Shown here one piece after another: positions 8,599 through 17,898 of a stretch of DNA of 64,000 nucleotides. The stretch comes from Planctomycetota bacterium. GTDB taxonomy: Bacteria > Planctomycetota > Phycisphaerae > SM23-33. The stretch is from the NCBI GenBank assembly GCA_022705325.1, contig JAKJER010000003.1:62001-126000 (forward strand), written 5' to 3'. Each line of letters starts with the position of its first letter. Within the stretch, counting starts at the first letter, position 1. Made by a program: the position numbers and the translations under genes. The notes beneath the pieces were generated by a model, which did no database searches, was not told the origin of the DNA, and was given only the letters and a program-made list of their open reading frames with translations.

Positions 8599-9885
8599 AT
8601 GGACCTGACCTCCACCACTCGCCGAGACCTCCTGAAACACCTGGCCCTTTCTCTGCCGGCTGCGTCCGCCCTGGGCGGGGCGCTGCGGGCAATGGCCGCC
8701 GACGCCCCCGACGAGAAGCCGCCCCCCGTGCGGGCGGTCACGCGCGGGCCGCAGTGCCACTGGCGAGGCTACTACGACAAGCTGCTGTTCGACCCGACGA
8801 ATCGCTATCTGCTGGCCAACGAGGTGGACTTCGAGCACCGCTCGCCCAAGGCTGACGATGTCATCCGCGTGGGCATGATCGACCTCCAGGACGGCGACAA
8901 GTGGATCGAGCTGGGCAGCTCCCGGGCGTGGAACTGGCAGCAGGGCTGCATGCTCCAGTGGGTGCCCGGCACGACCGGCGAGGTCGCCTGGAACGACCGC
9001 GAGGGCGACCAGTTCTTCTGCCACGTTGTGGACGTCGAGACGGGCAAGAAGCGGACGCTGCCTCACCCGTTCTACGCCCTCAGCCCCGACGGGCGCTGGG
9101 GCGTCGCGCCGGACTTCCGCCGCCTCAACGACACCCGCCCGGGCTACGGGTACGCCGGCCCGGCCGACCCGCGCCGCAGCGTCGGCGCGCCGGACGACTC
9201 GGGCATCTGGCGCCTGGACATGCGGACCGGCGAGCGGACGCTGATCTTCTCGCTGGCCGACGCGGCCAAGGTGCCCCAGCCGGGCGGCTTCGGCGAGGGC
9301 CCCAAGCACTGGTTCAACCACCTGCTGGTCAACACCGACGGCAAGAGGTTCGTCTTCCTCCATCGCTGGAGTCAGAAGGGCCAGCGGAACTGGCTGACGC
9401 GGATGTTCTCCATCGACGCCGACGGCAAGGACCCATATCTGCTGATCCCCAGCGGGCGGGTCTCGCACTTCGTCTGGCGCGACGCGACGCACGTGACCGC
9501 CTACGCCGGCTGCCCGCCCACCAACGCGTGGAAGTTCTGCGTGTTCGAGGACAAGAGCGACAAGGTCGAGGTCATCGGCGAGGGCGTGCTCAACCGCAAC
9601 GGCGACGGGCACATCACGTACATCCCCGGCACGAAGGATCAGTGGGTCGCCAACGACACCTACCCCGACCGTCAGCGCAACCAGCACGTCCACCTGTACC
9701 ACATCCCGACCGGGCGACGGGTCAGCGTGGCCGCCTGCTTCCAGCCCCCGCCGTACAAGGGCGAGTGGCGATGCGACACCCACCCATGCGCCAGCCGCGA
9801 CGGGCGATACCTCTGCTTCGATTCGCCCCAGAGCGGCCAGCGCCAGGTGTACGTGGCGGACATCTCGCAGATCGTCAAGGCGTAG
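8599..9885 (+). CDS. Tat-exported TolB-like beta-propeller protein
   Basis: 428 aa. Start 8599 has GGAG 6 nt upstream. The N-terminus STTRRDLLKHLALSLPAASALG is a twin-arginine signal of the type usual in planctomycete secreted enzymes. The body has six or so WD40/TolB-like strands (LFDPTNRYLLANEVD, MLQWVPGTTGEVAWND, YALSPDGRWGV, LLVNTDGKRFVFLHRW, HPCASRDGRYLCFDSPQ). The domain resembles the propeller of oligogalacturonate lyase-like and other PD40 proteins, and the HPCASRDGRYLCFDS segment near the C-terminus is typical of that group. Lyase activity is not demonstrated by any residue I can name. Its 3' end converges on the kelch gene with only 19 nt between. Confidence 0.78.
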   Translation: MDLTSTTRRDLLKHLALSLPAASALGGALRAMAADAPDEKPPPVRAVTRGPQCHWRGYYDKLLFDPTNRYLLANEVDFEHRSPKADDVIRVGMIDLQDGDKWIELGSSRAWNWQQGCMLQWVPGTTGEVAWNDREGDQFFCHVVDVETGKKRTLPHPFYALSPDGRWGVAPDFRRLNDTRPGYGYAGPADPRRSVGAPDDSGIWRLDMRTGERTLIFSLADAAKVPQPGGFGEGPKHWFNHLLVNTDGKRFVFLHRWSQKGQRNWLTRMFSIDADGKDPYLLIPSGRVSHFVWRDATHVTAYAGCPPTNAWKFCVFEDKSDKVEVIGEGVLNRNGDGHITYIPGTKDQWVANDTYPDRQRNQHVHLYHIPTGRRVSVAACFQPPPYKGEWRCDTHPCASRDGRYLCFDSPQSGQRQVYVADISQIVKA

Positions 9886-9904
9886 GCTCGGCAGGCGCGG
9901 GCGT

Positions 9905-12445
9905 CTACTGGGCCGTCTCCAGCCGCTTCGCCGTCGCCGGGTTGATCTTCATCGCCCACACCTGCCCGCGGTGCGAGATCACGAAGGCCAGCTTGCGCTT
10001 CGCGTCGTACATCCACCCGCAGGAGTGCCCGTCGGCCGCCTCGCCCGCGTCCAGCAGGAAGTACTCGTTAGTGGAGCAGTCGTAGACGCGGGTGTACGGT
10101 TTGCCCTTCTCCTTGTTGCCCACCCGGAGGTGGCTGCCGATGAGCACCCAGTCGGCGTGGTCGATGTAGGCCATCTCGCGGAAGTTGCGGGCCCGCCCGG
10201 CGGGGAGGTTCGCGGGCGTGATCTTCTCGATCCGGCGCGTCTTGAAGTTGAAGCTCAGCAGCTCGCCCGTGCCGACGGTGGCGTACTTGGCGCCCACTCC
10301 GCCCAGGATCATCCGGTCGCGCTTGGAGTCGTAGACCATCCCGTGGGCGTCGCAGTAAGGGGGAAACAGGCGGTCCATGCCCTTGGGTTCGAGGTCGCTC
10401 CAGCCGGCCTGGCGGTCGTAGATCCACAGCCCAGCCCAGTCGGAGTTCTTCTTGCGGGCCCAGGCCACCGCGCCGTGAGGGCTTGCCTCCAGCACGGTGC
10501 TGCCCCAGTTGAACTCGTAGGGCAGCGCCATCCGCTCCATCCGCAGCCAGTCCATGCGGGCTGGGTCGTACAGGTACCCCCGCCCGGAGACCAGCAGCTT
10601 GCACTTGGGATCGTAGCAATAGTGGTTGTAGTTGTGTACGCCGTTCCACGGGCGGTTGAGGATGGACGAGTCGTAGCCCCCCCCGCCGCTGGTGTTGTAG
10701 GGCTCGTCGGCGTCGAAGCCCTCGACGATTCGCCCGCCGGCGGGGCTGTAGTGGGCCACCGTGCTGGGCGAGCGGACGCAGTGCCCGCCGCCCCAGTGGA
10801 GGATCTGCTCGCGATCGCTGTCCCAGACGGCCGTCCCCCAGTCCCGCTGGCGACAGCCGTAGAGCGGATTGCGCGGCGGGTCGGGAAGGCGGACCCACAC
10901 GTTCTCGGGCAAGGCGTCCAGGCCGGTCGGCTTGGGGGCGTCGACCACCTCGCAGAAGTCCGCGCAGAACAGCTTTCCGCGCGAGAGCCGCTGGTTCGGC
11001 GCCGCCGCAAGCTGCTCGGTGACGGCCGGGTCCGGCTTGGCTGCGCCCAGGTCGAGCGTCCAGACGCGGGCGGGGAACTTCTTGTGCGGCAGGAACCAGA
11101 CCCGTCCCGGCTGGGCCGCCAGGAACACCTTGCCGCCCGGCCCCGCCGCCAGCGCGGGCGGCGAATAGTATTGACACGAGTAGTCGTAGAAGTGCCCGAG
11201 CAGCGGGGGCACGCCGTCGGTCTCTTTCTTCGGTGCGGGCCAGGCGCCGAGCGCGTCCCATCGCTGGGCCGCTACGTCGTATCGCCAAAGCTGGATCGGC
11301 TCGACGTGCGTGTACGAGCGGCTGCCGTAGTCGATGCCGGTGTTCTGGAGGTAGCCCTCGTAGAGCGCCACGCCTCCGCCCGGCAGCGAGATCAGCGCGT
11401 GCCCGGCCCGCGGGCTTGGGGCACCCTTCGGTTCGATCCGCCGCCAGCCCTTGGCCAGGTCCAGCACCCACGTATCGTTCATCAGGTAATCTTCATGGTC
11501 CCCGCCGAACAGGACGTACGTCTTGCTGGAGGCGTCGCAGGCCAACGGCGAGTTGCGGCGCGAGCACGGCACGGGATAGTCCGCCTCGTCCACCCGCTCG
11601 ACCTTCTCCTGCATCGCCCGCACTGCCTTCAACGCGTCGAGAAGTTGTTTCCGCTCGATCAGCCCCCCCGCCGCCGGCAACTCCGCCTTGGCCAGTTCAC
11701 CCGCCTGATCCATCTTCGCGGCCGCCTGGCACTCGTCGGCCAGGGCGCGACGCTCCTGGGGCGACCCCTCGCCCGCGGGATCCTGGTACCACGCCAGGCG
11801 GATGTGCCCGCCCAGCGTGATAAGCGCCTCCTTGAGCGCCACGCGCTGGCGGTGCGTCCGCACCGCATCATCGGCGGGCAGGGGCAGGAGCCGCCATTTC
11901 TCGGCCGCGATGTCGTAGACGGCCGTCCGCGACCACCCGAGGTTGTCCGCTTTCTTGTCGGCCCCGACGACCACGATGGTGCCCGCGCCGTCGGTGGCCA
12001 TGACGGGCCAACTCAGCCCCTGCAGCTCCGGCGCGGCCGGCAGGGCGGACCACGTCTTCTCGTTGAGGTTGAGGCGGTAGAGGACATTCTCCGCGCTGAG
12101 GCAGAACACGCTCGCCGACGCGGGGTCCAGCACCGCCTGATAGTATGGATGGAAGGCCTTGCCGGGCGGCTTGGGTGGGCCGAAGTCGCGCCACTGTCCA
12201 GCCGGAGGCACAAACTCGCGGATGCACGGCTTGGGTCTTTCCGGGTCCGACGGGCCGACCCAGAGGAACTTCTTGGCCTCCGCGATCCACAGCAGCACCC
12301 CGCCCGGGCGGTCGGGGTCGACGCCGTCGGCCTGGTTCTGCCACTGCGGCGCAGACCAGGCCACCTCCGGTGCCGCGCCCACAAACGCCAGCGAAAGGAC
12401 CGCCAGAGAGAACACGGACGCGGAGGACATGCGTTTCCTGGACAT
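9905..12445 (-). CDS. Secreted kelch-repeat protein
   Basis: 846 aa with a signal peptide (VFSLAVLSLAFVGAAPEVAWSA). Repeated kelch/galactose-oxidase-like blades are visible: LACDASSKTYVLFGGDHED with NDTWVLDLAKGWRRIEPKGA and SPRAGHALISLPGGGVALYEG; GTAVWDSDREQILHWGGGH; GMVYDSKRDRMILGGVG; and LAFVISHRGQVWAMKIN at the end. A charged helical insert (about residues 225-290) interrupts the repeats. No copper ligands of galactose oxidase were identified. The start at 12445 follows GAGGTGACCC; a second ATG five codons on is possible. It is probably a surface or periplasmic binding protein. It faces the CPBP protease divergently and converges with the TolB-like protein. Confidence 0.8.
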   Translation of the reverse strand: MSRKRMSSASVFSLAVLSLAFVGAAPEVAWSAPQWQNQADGVDPDRPGGVLLWIAEAKKFLWVGPSDPERPKPCIREFVPPAGQWRDFGPPKPPGKAFHPYYQAVLDPASASVFCLSAENVLYRLNLNEKTWSALPAAPELQGLSWPVMATDGAGTIVVVGADKKADNLGWSRTAVYDIAAEKWRLLPLPADDAVRTHRQRVALKEALITLGGHIRLAWYQDPAGEGSPQERRALADECQAAAKMDQAGELAKAELPAAGGLIERKQLLDALKAVRAMQEKVERVDEADYPVPCSRRNSPLACDASSKTYVLFGGDHEDYLMNDTWVLDLAKGWRRIEPKGAPSPRAGHALISLPGGGVALYEGYLQNTGIDYGSRSYTHVEPIQLWRYDVAAQRWDALGAWPAPKKETDGVPPLLGHFYDYSCQYYSPPALAAGPGGKVFLAAQPGRVWFLPHKKFPARVWTLDLGAAKPDPAVTEQLAAAPNQRLSRGKLFCADFCEVVDAPKPTGLDALPENVWVRLPDPPRNPLYGCRQRDWGTAVWDSDREQILHWGGGHCVRSPSTVAHYSPAGGRIVEGFDADEPYNTSGGGGYDSSILNRPWNGVHNYNHYCYDPKCKLLVSGRGYLYDPARMDWLRMERMALPYEFNWGSTVLEASPHGAVAWARKKNSDWAGLWIYDRQAGWSDLEPKGMDRLFPPYCDAHGMVYDSKRDRMILGGVGAKYATVGTGELLSFNFKTRRIEKITPANLPAGRARNFREMAYIDHADWVLIGSHLRVGNKEKGKPYTRVYDCSTNEYFLLDAGEAADGHSCGWMYDAKRKLAFVISHRGQVWAMKINPATAKRLETAQ

Positions 12446-12582
12446 GGGTCACCTCATTGAGAAAGACGTATGCCATTGTCCTTCATTGCCCGGGCAATGC
12501 AAGTCGGCTCGCCCGGTGCGATCAGTCGGGGCTACGCCCTGACCGTTGCCCGCCGGCAATGGCGCGGATACACTCACTGGCC

Positions 12583-13287
12583 ATGAGCGATCAACCGTCT
12601 GTTCGTCCGCGACTGGCCCTGCCCCTGCTGGCCGTCTGCTGCCTCCTGCCGACCGCCCAGACGCTCCTGACGGTCTACCTGGAGATCTGGCCTTTCGTGC
12701 TCTACCCGGTCATGAAGGTCCTGATCCTGGCGGCGCCGATCCTCATCTGGCGGCTCCAGCGCCTGCCGCGCCGCGAACTGCTGGCCGGCCTGGGCGTGCG
12801 ACGCACCACCCTGCTGCCGGGGCTGATCAGCGGGGTCTTTCTGGGCGGGGTCATCCTCCTGGCGTACTACACCTTCCTGGGCCCGATGGTCGACGCCGCC
12901 CCGCTGGCCGCCAAGGCCAAGTCGCTGGGCATCCTGGAGCACTACTGGCTGATGGCCGTCTTCATCTCCTTCTGGAACAGCCTGATCGAGGAGTACTACT
13001 GGCGGGCGTTCCTGTACGACCAACTCCAGCGCTACGGCCTGCGCCCGCTCGCCTTGATCGCGCTGGGCGGGGCGATGTTCGGCCTGCACCACGTGTTCAT
13101 CTTCCTGGACCTGGTGCCCCTGCCCCAGGCAGCGTTGTTCACGTTCGGCACGGCCTTCGCCGGCGGGCTGTGGGCCTGGCAACGCACGCGCGGACATTCC
13201 ATCATCGATTGCTATGTCAGCCACATCATCGCCGACCTGGCCGGGCTCTGGGCGGGCTGGGACCTGATCCAGCGGGTCGGCGGGTAA
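12583..13287 (+). CDS. CPBP-family intramembrane protease
   Basis: 234 aa with six to eight hydrophobic helices. The CAAX-protease/bacteriocin-processing (CPBP, ABI) signature is complete: EEYYWR (E136, E137, R141) in one helix and FGLHHV (H169, H170) in a later one, then a third motif near SHIIADLAGLWAG. These residues form the glutamate/histidine active site of the family, which cleaves within or near the inner membrane. The substrate is unknown; in bacteria these proteins process prenylated, bacteriocin or signalling peptides. Start 12583 is a choice: ATG at 12559 is in frame and neither has a clear ribosome site. It is 17 nt upstream of the SGNH-like gene and probably co-transcribed with it. 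Confidence 0.85.
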   Translation: MSDQPSVRPRLALPLLAVCCLLPTAQTLLTVYLEIWPFVLYPVMKVLILAAPILIWRLQRLPRRELLAGLGVRRTTLLPGLISGVFLGGVILLAYYTFLGPMVDAAPLAAKAKSLGILEHYWLMAVFISFWNSLIEEYYWRAFLYDQLQRYGLRPLALIALGGAMFGLHHVFIFLDLVPLPQAALFTFGTAFAGGLWAWQRTRGHSIIDCYVSHIIADLAGLWAGWDLIQRVGG

Positions 13288-13304
13288 GAACCAAGGAGAC
13301 TCCC

Positions 13305-14531
13305 ATGAACGTGCGATTCCGGCTGGCGGTACTGGCGGCATGGGTGCTGGGGATGCAGTGCTGGCAGCAGTCGGCGACGGCGGCCGAAGAGCCGCAGGTG
13401 AGGCCCGCTCCGGCCGCGGCGGCCAAAGCGGACGAGCCCATCGACTTTGAGCGGGCCCGCGGGCTGCTCCAGAAGCGGCGGGCGGGAGAGAGACTCACGC
13501 CGCAGGAAGAGGCGTACTTGCAGCGGGCGTTGGAGGCACGGCGCAGGGGACAGGGACCGCGACCGGTCCCGCCCGCCAACCTCATGCGCGACACGTCGGC
13601 GCTCAAGCCGCTGACGGAGATGACTGCCGACGACCGCTACAAGGACGAGGACGGCGGGCTCTACGGGCAGGGAAGCAGCGCCCCACCGCCCGAGCACGCG
13701 AAGGCGGCCCAGGCGGCCCTGTCGGCCATCCAGCCGCTGGACAAGGAGGGCAAGCCGGCCTCCGACGGCAAGATCGTGCTGGTCTCGCTGAGCATGTCCA
13801 ACGCCACGCAGGAATTCTCGACCTTCAAGCGGCTGGCCGACGCGGATTCGGCCAAGTCGCCCCGCGTACTGGTGGTCGACTGTGCGCAGGGCGGGCAGGC
13901 GATGGCGGAGTGGGCCCCGCCGGATGCCCGCCCGTGGACCGAGGCGCTGCGGCGCATCGAGGCCGCCGGCGCGGACCCGCGCCAGGTCCAGGCAGCCTGG
14001 GTCAAGCTCGCCAACAAGATGCCACGGGGCGATCTCAAGGAGCACGGGCAGAAGCTCCGCGACGACACCGTCGCCCTGCTCCGCAACGCCAAGGCCCGGT
14101 TCCCCAACCTCCGCATCGCCTACCTCTCCAGCCGTATCTACGGCGGATATGCCACCACCCCGCTCAACCCCGAACCCTACGCGTACGAGTCGGCGTTCGT
14201 CGTGCGCTGGCTCATCCGCGACCAGATTGCCGGCGACAAGGAACACAACGCCCAGGCGGACCATGGGCCGGTCAAGACGCCGCTGCTGCTGTGGGGGCCC
14301 TACCTGTGGGCCAACGGGACCACCCCGCGCAAAGCCGACGGCTTGACCTACGCCCGCGAGGACCTGGCCGGCGACGGTACGCACCCCTCCGGATCCGGGC
14401 GTGAGAAGGTCGCCGGACTCCTGCTGGAGTTCTTCAAGACCGACCCGCTGGCCAGGCCCTGGTTCGCCCCCCGCCGTCAACCGGCGGAGGGCCTTCCTGG
14501 TGAAGCTCCAGCAGGCGGTTCAAACCGGTAA
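13305..14531 (+). CDS. Secreted SGNH-hydrolase-like protein
   Basis: 408 aa. AAGGAG lies 6 nt upstream of ATG. A signal peptide (FRLAVLAAWVLGMQCWQQSATA) is followed by a low-complexity charged stretch (about residues 25-110). The C-terminal domain begins KIVLVSLSMSNATQEFSTF, with a serine-containing first block, passes through VVDCAQGGQAM and AYLSSRIYGG, and ends GDGTHPSGSGREKVAGLL, like the Asp-x-x-His block V of SGNH/GDSL esterases. The canonical GDS is replaced by SMS, so catalysis is not certain. It may be a carbohydrate esterase, given the sulfatase and GH16 genes downstream. It is likely in one transcript with the CPBP gene. Confidence 0.7.
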   Translation: MNVRFRLAVLAAWVLGMQCWQQSATAAEEPQVRPAPAAAAKADEPIDFERARGLLQKRRAGERLTPQEEAYLQRALEARRRGQGPRPVPPANLMRDTSALKPLTEMTADDRYKDEDGGLYGQGSSAPPPEHAKAAQAALSAIQPLDKEGKPASDGKIVLVSLSMSNATQEFSTFKRLADADSAKSPRVLVVDCAQGGQAMAEWAPPDARPWTEALRRIEAAGADPRQVQAAWVKLANKMPRGDLKEHGQKLRDDTVALLRNAKARFPNLRIAYLSSRIYGGYATTPLNPEPYAYESAFVVRWLIRDQIAGDKEHNAQADHGPVKTPLLLWGPYLWANGTTPRKADGLTYAREDLAGDGTHPSGSGREKVAGLLLEFFKTDPLARPWFAPRRQPAEGLPGEAPAGGSNR

Positions 14532-14629
14532 GCCGCGGCCCGTCCGCTCCCCAGCCAGGGGCGGGGCGCTTCACGGAGAACAAGCGGAATCTGCCGGCGC
14601 CGGGCCCGTTACACTTGGCGAGGCGCTTC

Positions 14630-16084
14630 ATGCGGTCGCTTCTCGTGTCATCGTGTCTATTGCTGGTCGCCGGCGTCCAGGCTGTCGGACAGGCGGATCG
14701 CCCCAACCTCGTCTTCATCCTGACCGACAACCAGGGCGACTGGACGCTGGGCTGCTACGGAAACCGCGACATCCGCACGCCGCACATCGACGCCTTGGCC
14801 CGCGGCGGCATGCGTTTCACCAACGCCTTCAGCGTCAACGCCGTCTGCTCGCCCACGCGGGCCAGCTTCCTGACCGGCTTGATCCCCTCCCAGCACGGCG
14901 TCCACTGTTGGCTCGGCGCGGGCGGCGCCCAGATGGGAGCCGGCGCCTACTGCACCATCCGCGAATTCGAAACGCTGCCCAAACGACTCGCCCGCCTCGG
15001 GTATGCGTGCGGTCTGGTGGGCAAGTGGCACCTGGGAGGCAACCTCCACCCCCAGGAGGGGTTCTCCTACTGGATCACCAAACCTCACGGCCACACCACC
15101 GCCTTCTACGACGTGCCGATCATCCGCGACGGTCGAGTTGCAGACGAACCCCGCTACACCACCGAGTTGTGGACCGACCACGCCTGTCGCTTCATCCGGC
15201 AGAACAAGGATCGCCCGTTCTTCCTCTTCCTGGCCTACAACGGCCCGTATGGCCTGGGAGCAAGCCTGTTGCGCCCAACCCGCAACCGCCACGCAGCAGC
15301 GTACGCAGAGTCGGAGATGCCTTCGTTCCCGCGTCTGTCGGCCCATCCTTGGCTCCACAACAACAGGCAGTACCTCAACAACGTCCAGGCGATGCGCCGC
15401 TACGCCGCCGAGTGCAGCGGCGTGGACGACGGCGTGGGCGAGGTCATGGCCTGCCTGAAAGGCCTGGGCCTGGACAAGCGGACGCTGGTGGTCTACTCCG
15501 CCGACCAGGGCTGGGGCGGCGGGCAGCACGGCATATGGGGCATGGGCGACCACACCCGTCCGCTCCACGCCTTCGACGAGACGATGCACGTCCCGCTGAT
15601 CTTCCGCTGGCCGGGCGTCGTCCAGGCGGGGGCGACCAGCGACGCCATGGTCAGCACCTGCGACTGGATGCCCACGCTGCTGGCCCTGCTGGAAGCGGGC
15701 GATATGCCTGCCAAGCCGCCCTCGCCCGGGCGCGACTTCAGCCCGATTCTCCGCGGCCGGAAGGTCGACTGGGAACAGGTCGTCTATTACGAATTCGAGA
15801 ACACCCGCGCCATCCGCACCGCCGATTGGAAACTCATTCGCCGCCACCCCTCGGGACCCGACGAGTTGTACCACCTCGCTCGCGACGCGGGCGAAGCGAA
15901 CAACCTGATCGGCCAGGCGGATCATGATCGTCAGCAGCGCGAACTGGGACATCGCCTCGACGCCTTCTTCGCCCGTTACGCAGACCCGCAGTACGACCTC
16001 TGGCGCGGCGGACGATCCAAGGCTGGACGCATCCTGCGCTCGCCGGCGGGAACAACCAGACCAGCGAAAGGTCCCCCACCATGA
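14630..16084 (+). CDS. Secreted sulfatase (formylglycine type)
   Basis: 484 aa arylsulfatase-family enzyme that hydrolyses sulfate esters, probably on polysaccharide. The signal peptide MRSLLVSSCLLLVAGVQAVG precedes RPNLVFILTDNQGDWTLGCYGN, the metal-binding N-terminal motif. The active-site signature is C73-S-P-T-R followed by ASFLTG; the cysteine is converted to formylglycine in this family. GKWHLGG, VVYSADQGWG (metal-site DQ) and MGDHTRPLH follow. ATG at 14630 is preferred over an in-frame TTG at 14615 because it starts the signal peptide directly. Its TGA stop overlaps the GH16 ATG by 4 nt (ATGA), so the two are translationally coupled. No formylglycine-generating enzyme is seen in the window. 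Confidence 0.92.
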   Translation: MRSLLVSSCLLLVAGVQAVGQADRPNLVFILTDNQGDWTLGCYGNRDIRTPHIDALARGGMRFTNAFSVNAVCSPTRASFLTGLIPSQHGVHCWLGAGGAQMGAGAYCTIREFETLPKRLARLGYACGLVGKWHLGGNLHPQEGFSYWITKPHGHTTAFYDVPIIRDGRVADEPRYTTELWTDHACRFIRQNKDRPFFLFLAYNGPYGLGASLLRPTRNRHAAAYAESEMPSFPRLSAHPWLHNNRQYLNNVQAMRRYAAECSGVDDGVGEVMACLKGLGLDKRTLVVYSADQGWGGGQHGIWGMGDHTRPLHAFDETMHVPLIFRWPGVVQAGATSDAMVSTCDWMPTLLALLEAGDMPAKPPSPGRDFSPILRGRKVDWEQVVYYEFENTRAIRTADWKLIRRHPSGPDELYHLARDAGEANNLIGQADHDRQQRELGHRLDAFFARYADPQYDLWRGGRSKAGRILRSPAGTTRPAKGPPP

Positions 16085-17754
16085 GTCGATTCCTCGGCGC
16101 CCACCGCCAGTTGCTCTCGCTGACGGCCTTGCTCGTTTGTGCGTGCCCTTTGCTGGCCGCCCCGCCCGCTCACAAGAAGTGGAAGCTCGTCTTCGGCGAC
16201 GAATTCGAGGGCCCGCGGCTGGACGAGTCCAAGTGGACGCGGCGCGAGCACGGGGAGGCGTTCGCCTGGAACGGGGCGAAGGGGCGGCTCCGCGCCGACC
16301 ACGCGGAGGTGGACGGCAAGGGGCACTTCGTGGTCCGCGTCAGCCGCGACGCCGACGGCACGTACACCTATCACCACGGCGTCGACACCCGCGGCAAATA
16401 CGAGCAGACGTACGGCTACGTCGAGACGCGGGTGAAGTTCTCTCGCCAGCCCGGCTGGTGGGGCGCGGTCTGGATGTACGGGGTCGAGGTGGGGCCTAAC
16501 CCGTTCCTGATGGGCCAGGAGATCGACATCTTCGAGGACTTCCGCAAGCCCAAGACGAAGAACGACTTCGCCCACAACGTGCACCTGGACGCCCAACTCC
16601 AGCGCGCCCCCGCCGACCGCACGAAGGTCGGCCTGCTGGAGGGCGACTCGCTCTACCGCGTCTCGCGGGGCACGACCGTGCTGGTGGACGACTGGGACGC
16701 CTTCCACGTGGTCGGCGTGGAGTGGACGCCGCTGGAGTACGTCTTCTACTGCGACGGGCGCGAGACCTTCCGCCTCGACTACCGCGAAGTGCCGGTGACC
16801 AACCAGCCCATGCGCCTCCTGATCTCCGGGTGCTTCCGCGACCCCAAGCGAGCCACGTTCCAGGGCGACTACGCCGACGGCGCCTGGCCCGACGAGATGG
16901 TCGTCGACTACGTGCGGGCCTACCAGGAGGACCTCGCCGGTCGCCGCAGGCCCGAGGTCTCGCTGCGCATGGCCAAGGGCGTCGAGGTGGTCTCGCAGGA
17001 CCAGGACGTGACCTTCGAGGTCGCCGCCGGCGACGACGGCAACGTCGAGAACCTCCTGCTGTTCGCCAACGGACGCATCCGCACCGAGAAGGCCGGCGCC
17101 GCCTCCGCCACGTTCACCCTGCCGGGCAAGCGGCTCTTCTACGGGCGGAACATCCTCATCGCCATGGCCCGCGACAACGACGGCCTGATCGGCATGTCCA
17201 AGCCGCTCTCGTTCATGGTCCGCGGCCTGCGAGAGGGCAAGGGCCAACCCTACCAGGGACAGGCTCAGACCATCCCAGGGCGGATCATCCCGGGCCACTA
17301 CGACGAGGGCGGCCAGCGCGTGGCCTACTCCAGCCACCTCCAGGACAACCGCTACGGCAAACCACCGTGGAACCTGGACTGCCGCAAGGGCGAGGGCATC
17401 GACTCGCCCAGCCCCAAGGGCATCGGGGCGACCCATCGCGGCCTGTGGGTGGCCTACACGGTGCAGGTGGAAAAGACGGGCGACTACGAAGTCGTCCCCT
17501 TCGTCGCGCGCCCCGACGCCATGGTCGGCCGGGCCGACAGCGAAGACCGCATCATCCTGGAGCTGGACGGGCGGGGCCTGACCGAATTCGTCTTCAGCGG
17601 CAAGTTCAGCACCGGCAGACAGTACTGGGGCGACTACAAGCCCCTGCCGCCCCGCACCGTACGCCTGAGCGAAGGGCGGCACGTTCTGCAGGTCCGTTTC
17701 GAGGCTTCGCCCTTTAACTTCGGCGGCCTGGAGTTTCGCCCCGCCGCCAAGTGA
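16081..17754 (+). CDS. Secreted GH16 glycoside hydrolase with C-terminal CBM6-like module
   Basis: 557 aa. The signal peptide LLSLTALLVCACPLLA is followed by a GH16 catalytic domain (about residues 30-285): WKLVFGDEFEG at the start, then the catalytic motif E147-I-D149-I-F-E152 (nucleophile, helper aspartate, acid/base) and VGVEWTPLEYVFYCDGRE. GH16 enzymes cleave beta-1,3 or beta-1,4 bonds in laminarin, agar, carrageenan, porphyran and xyloglucan. The exact substrate is not readable here, but the coupled sulfatase favours a sulfated algal galactan or similar. An Ig-like section (about 300-390) and a CBM6-like beta-sandwich (about 430-557, ending HVLQVRFEASPFNFGGLEF) follow. The start overlaps the sulfatase stop. 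Confidence 0.92.
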   Translation: MSRFLGAHRQLLSLTALLVCACPLLAAPPAHKKWKLVFGDEFEGPRLDESKWTRREHGEAFAWNGAKGRLRADHAEVDGKGHFVVRVSRDADGTYTYHHGVDTRGKYEQTYGYVETRVKFSRQPGWWGAVWMYGVEVGPNPFLMGQEIDIFEDFRKPKTKNDFAHNVHLDAQLQRAPADRTKVGLLEGDSLYRVSRGTTVLVDDWDAFHVVGVEWTPLEYVFYCDGRETFRLDYREVPVTNQPMRLLISGCFRDPKRATFQGDYADGAWPDEMVVDYVRAYQEDLAGRRRPEVSLRMAKGVEVVSQDQDVTFEVAAGDDGNVENLLLFANGRIRTEKAGAASATFTLPGKRLFYGRNILIAMARDNDGLIGMSKPLSFMVRGLREGKGQPYQGQAQTIPGRIIPGHYDEGGQRVAYSSHLQDNRYGKPPWNLDCRKGEGIDSPSPKGIGATHRGLWVAYTVQVEKTGDYEVVPFVARPDAMVGRADSEDRIILELDGRGLTEFVFSGKFSTGRQYWGDYKPLPPRTVRLSEGRHVLQVRFEASPFNFGGLEFRPAAK

Positions 17755-17898
17755 CCAAGCCGACGACCGAGCAGCTTGCCCCCTCGCGATTTGGCCGTGA
17801 ATTTGCTTGCCCGCGCGCAGCCGCCACCGTACGATCAAAGGGCTGCAAGATTGGGAGCTGGACATGCGCATGCCCGGGGAACCAGCAAGGAGCCGCCC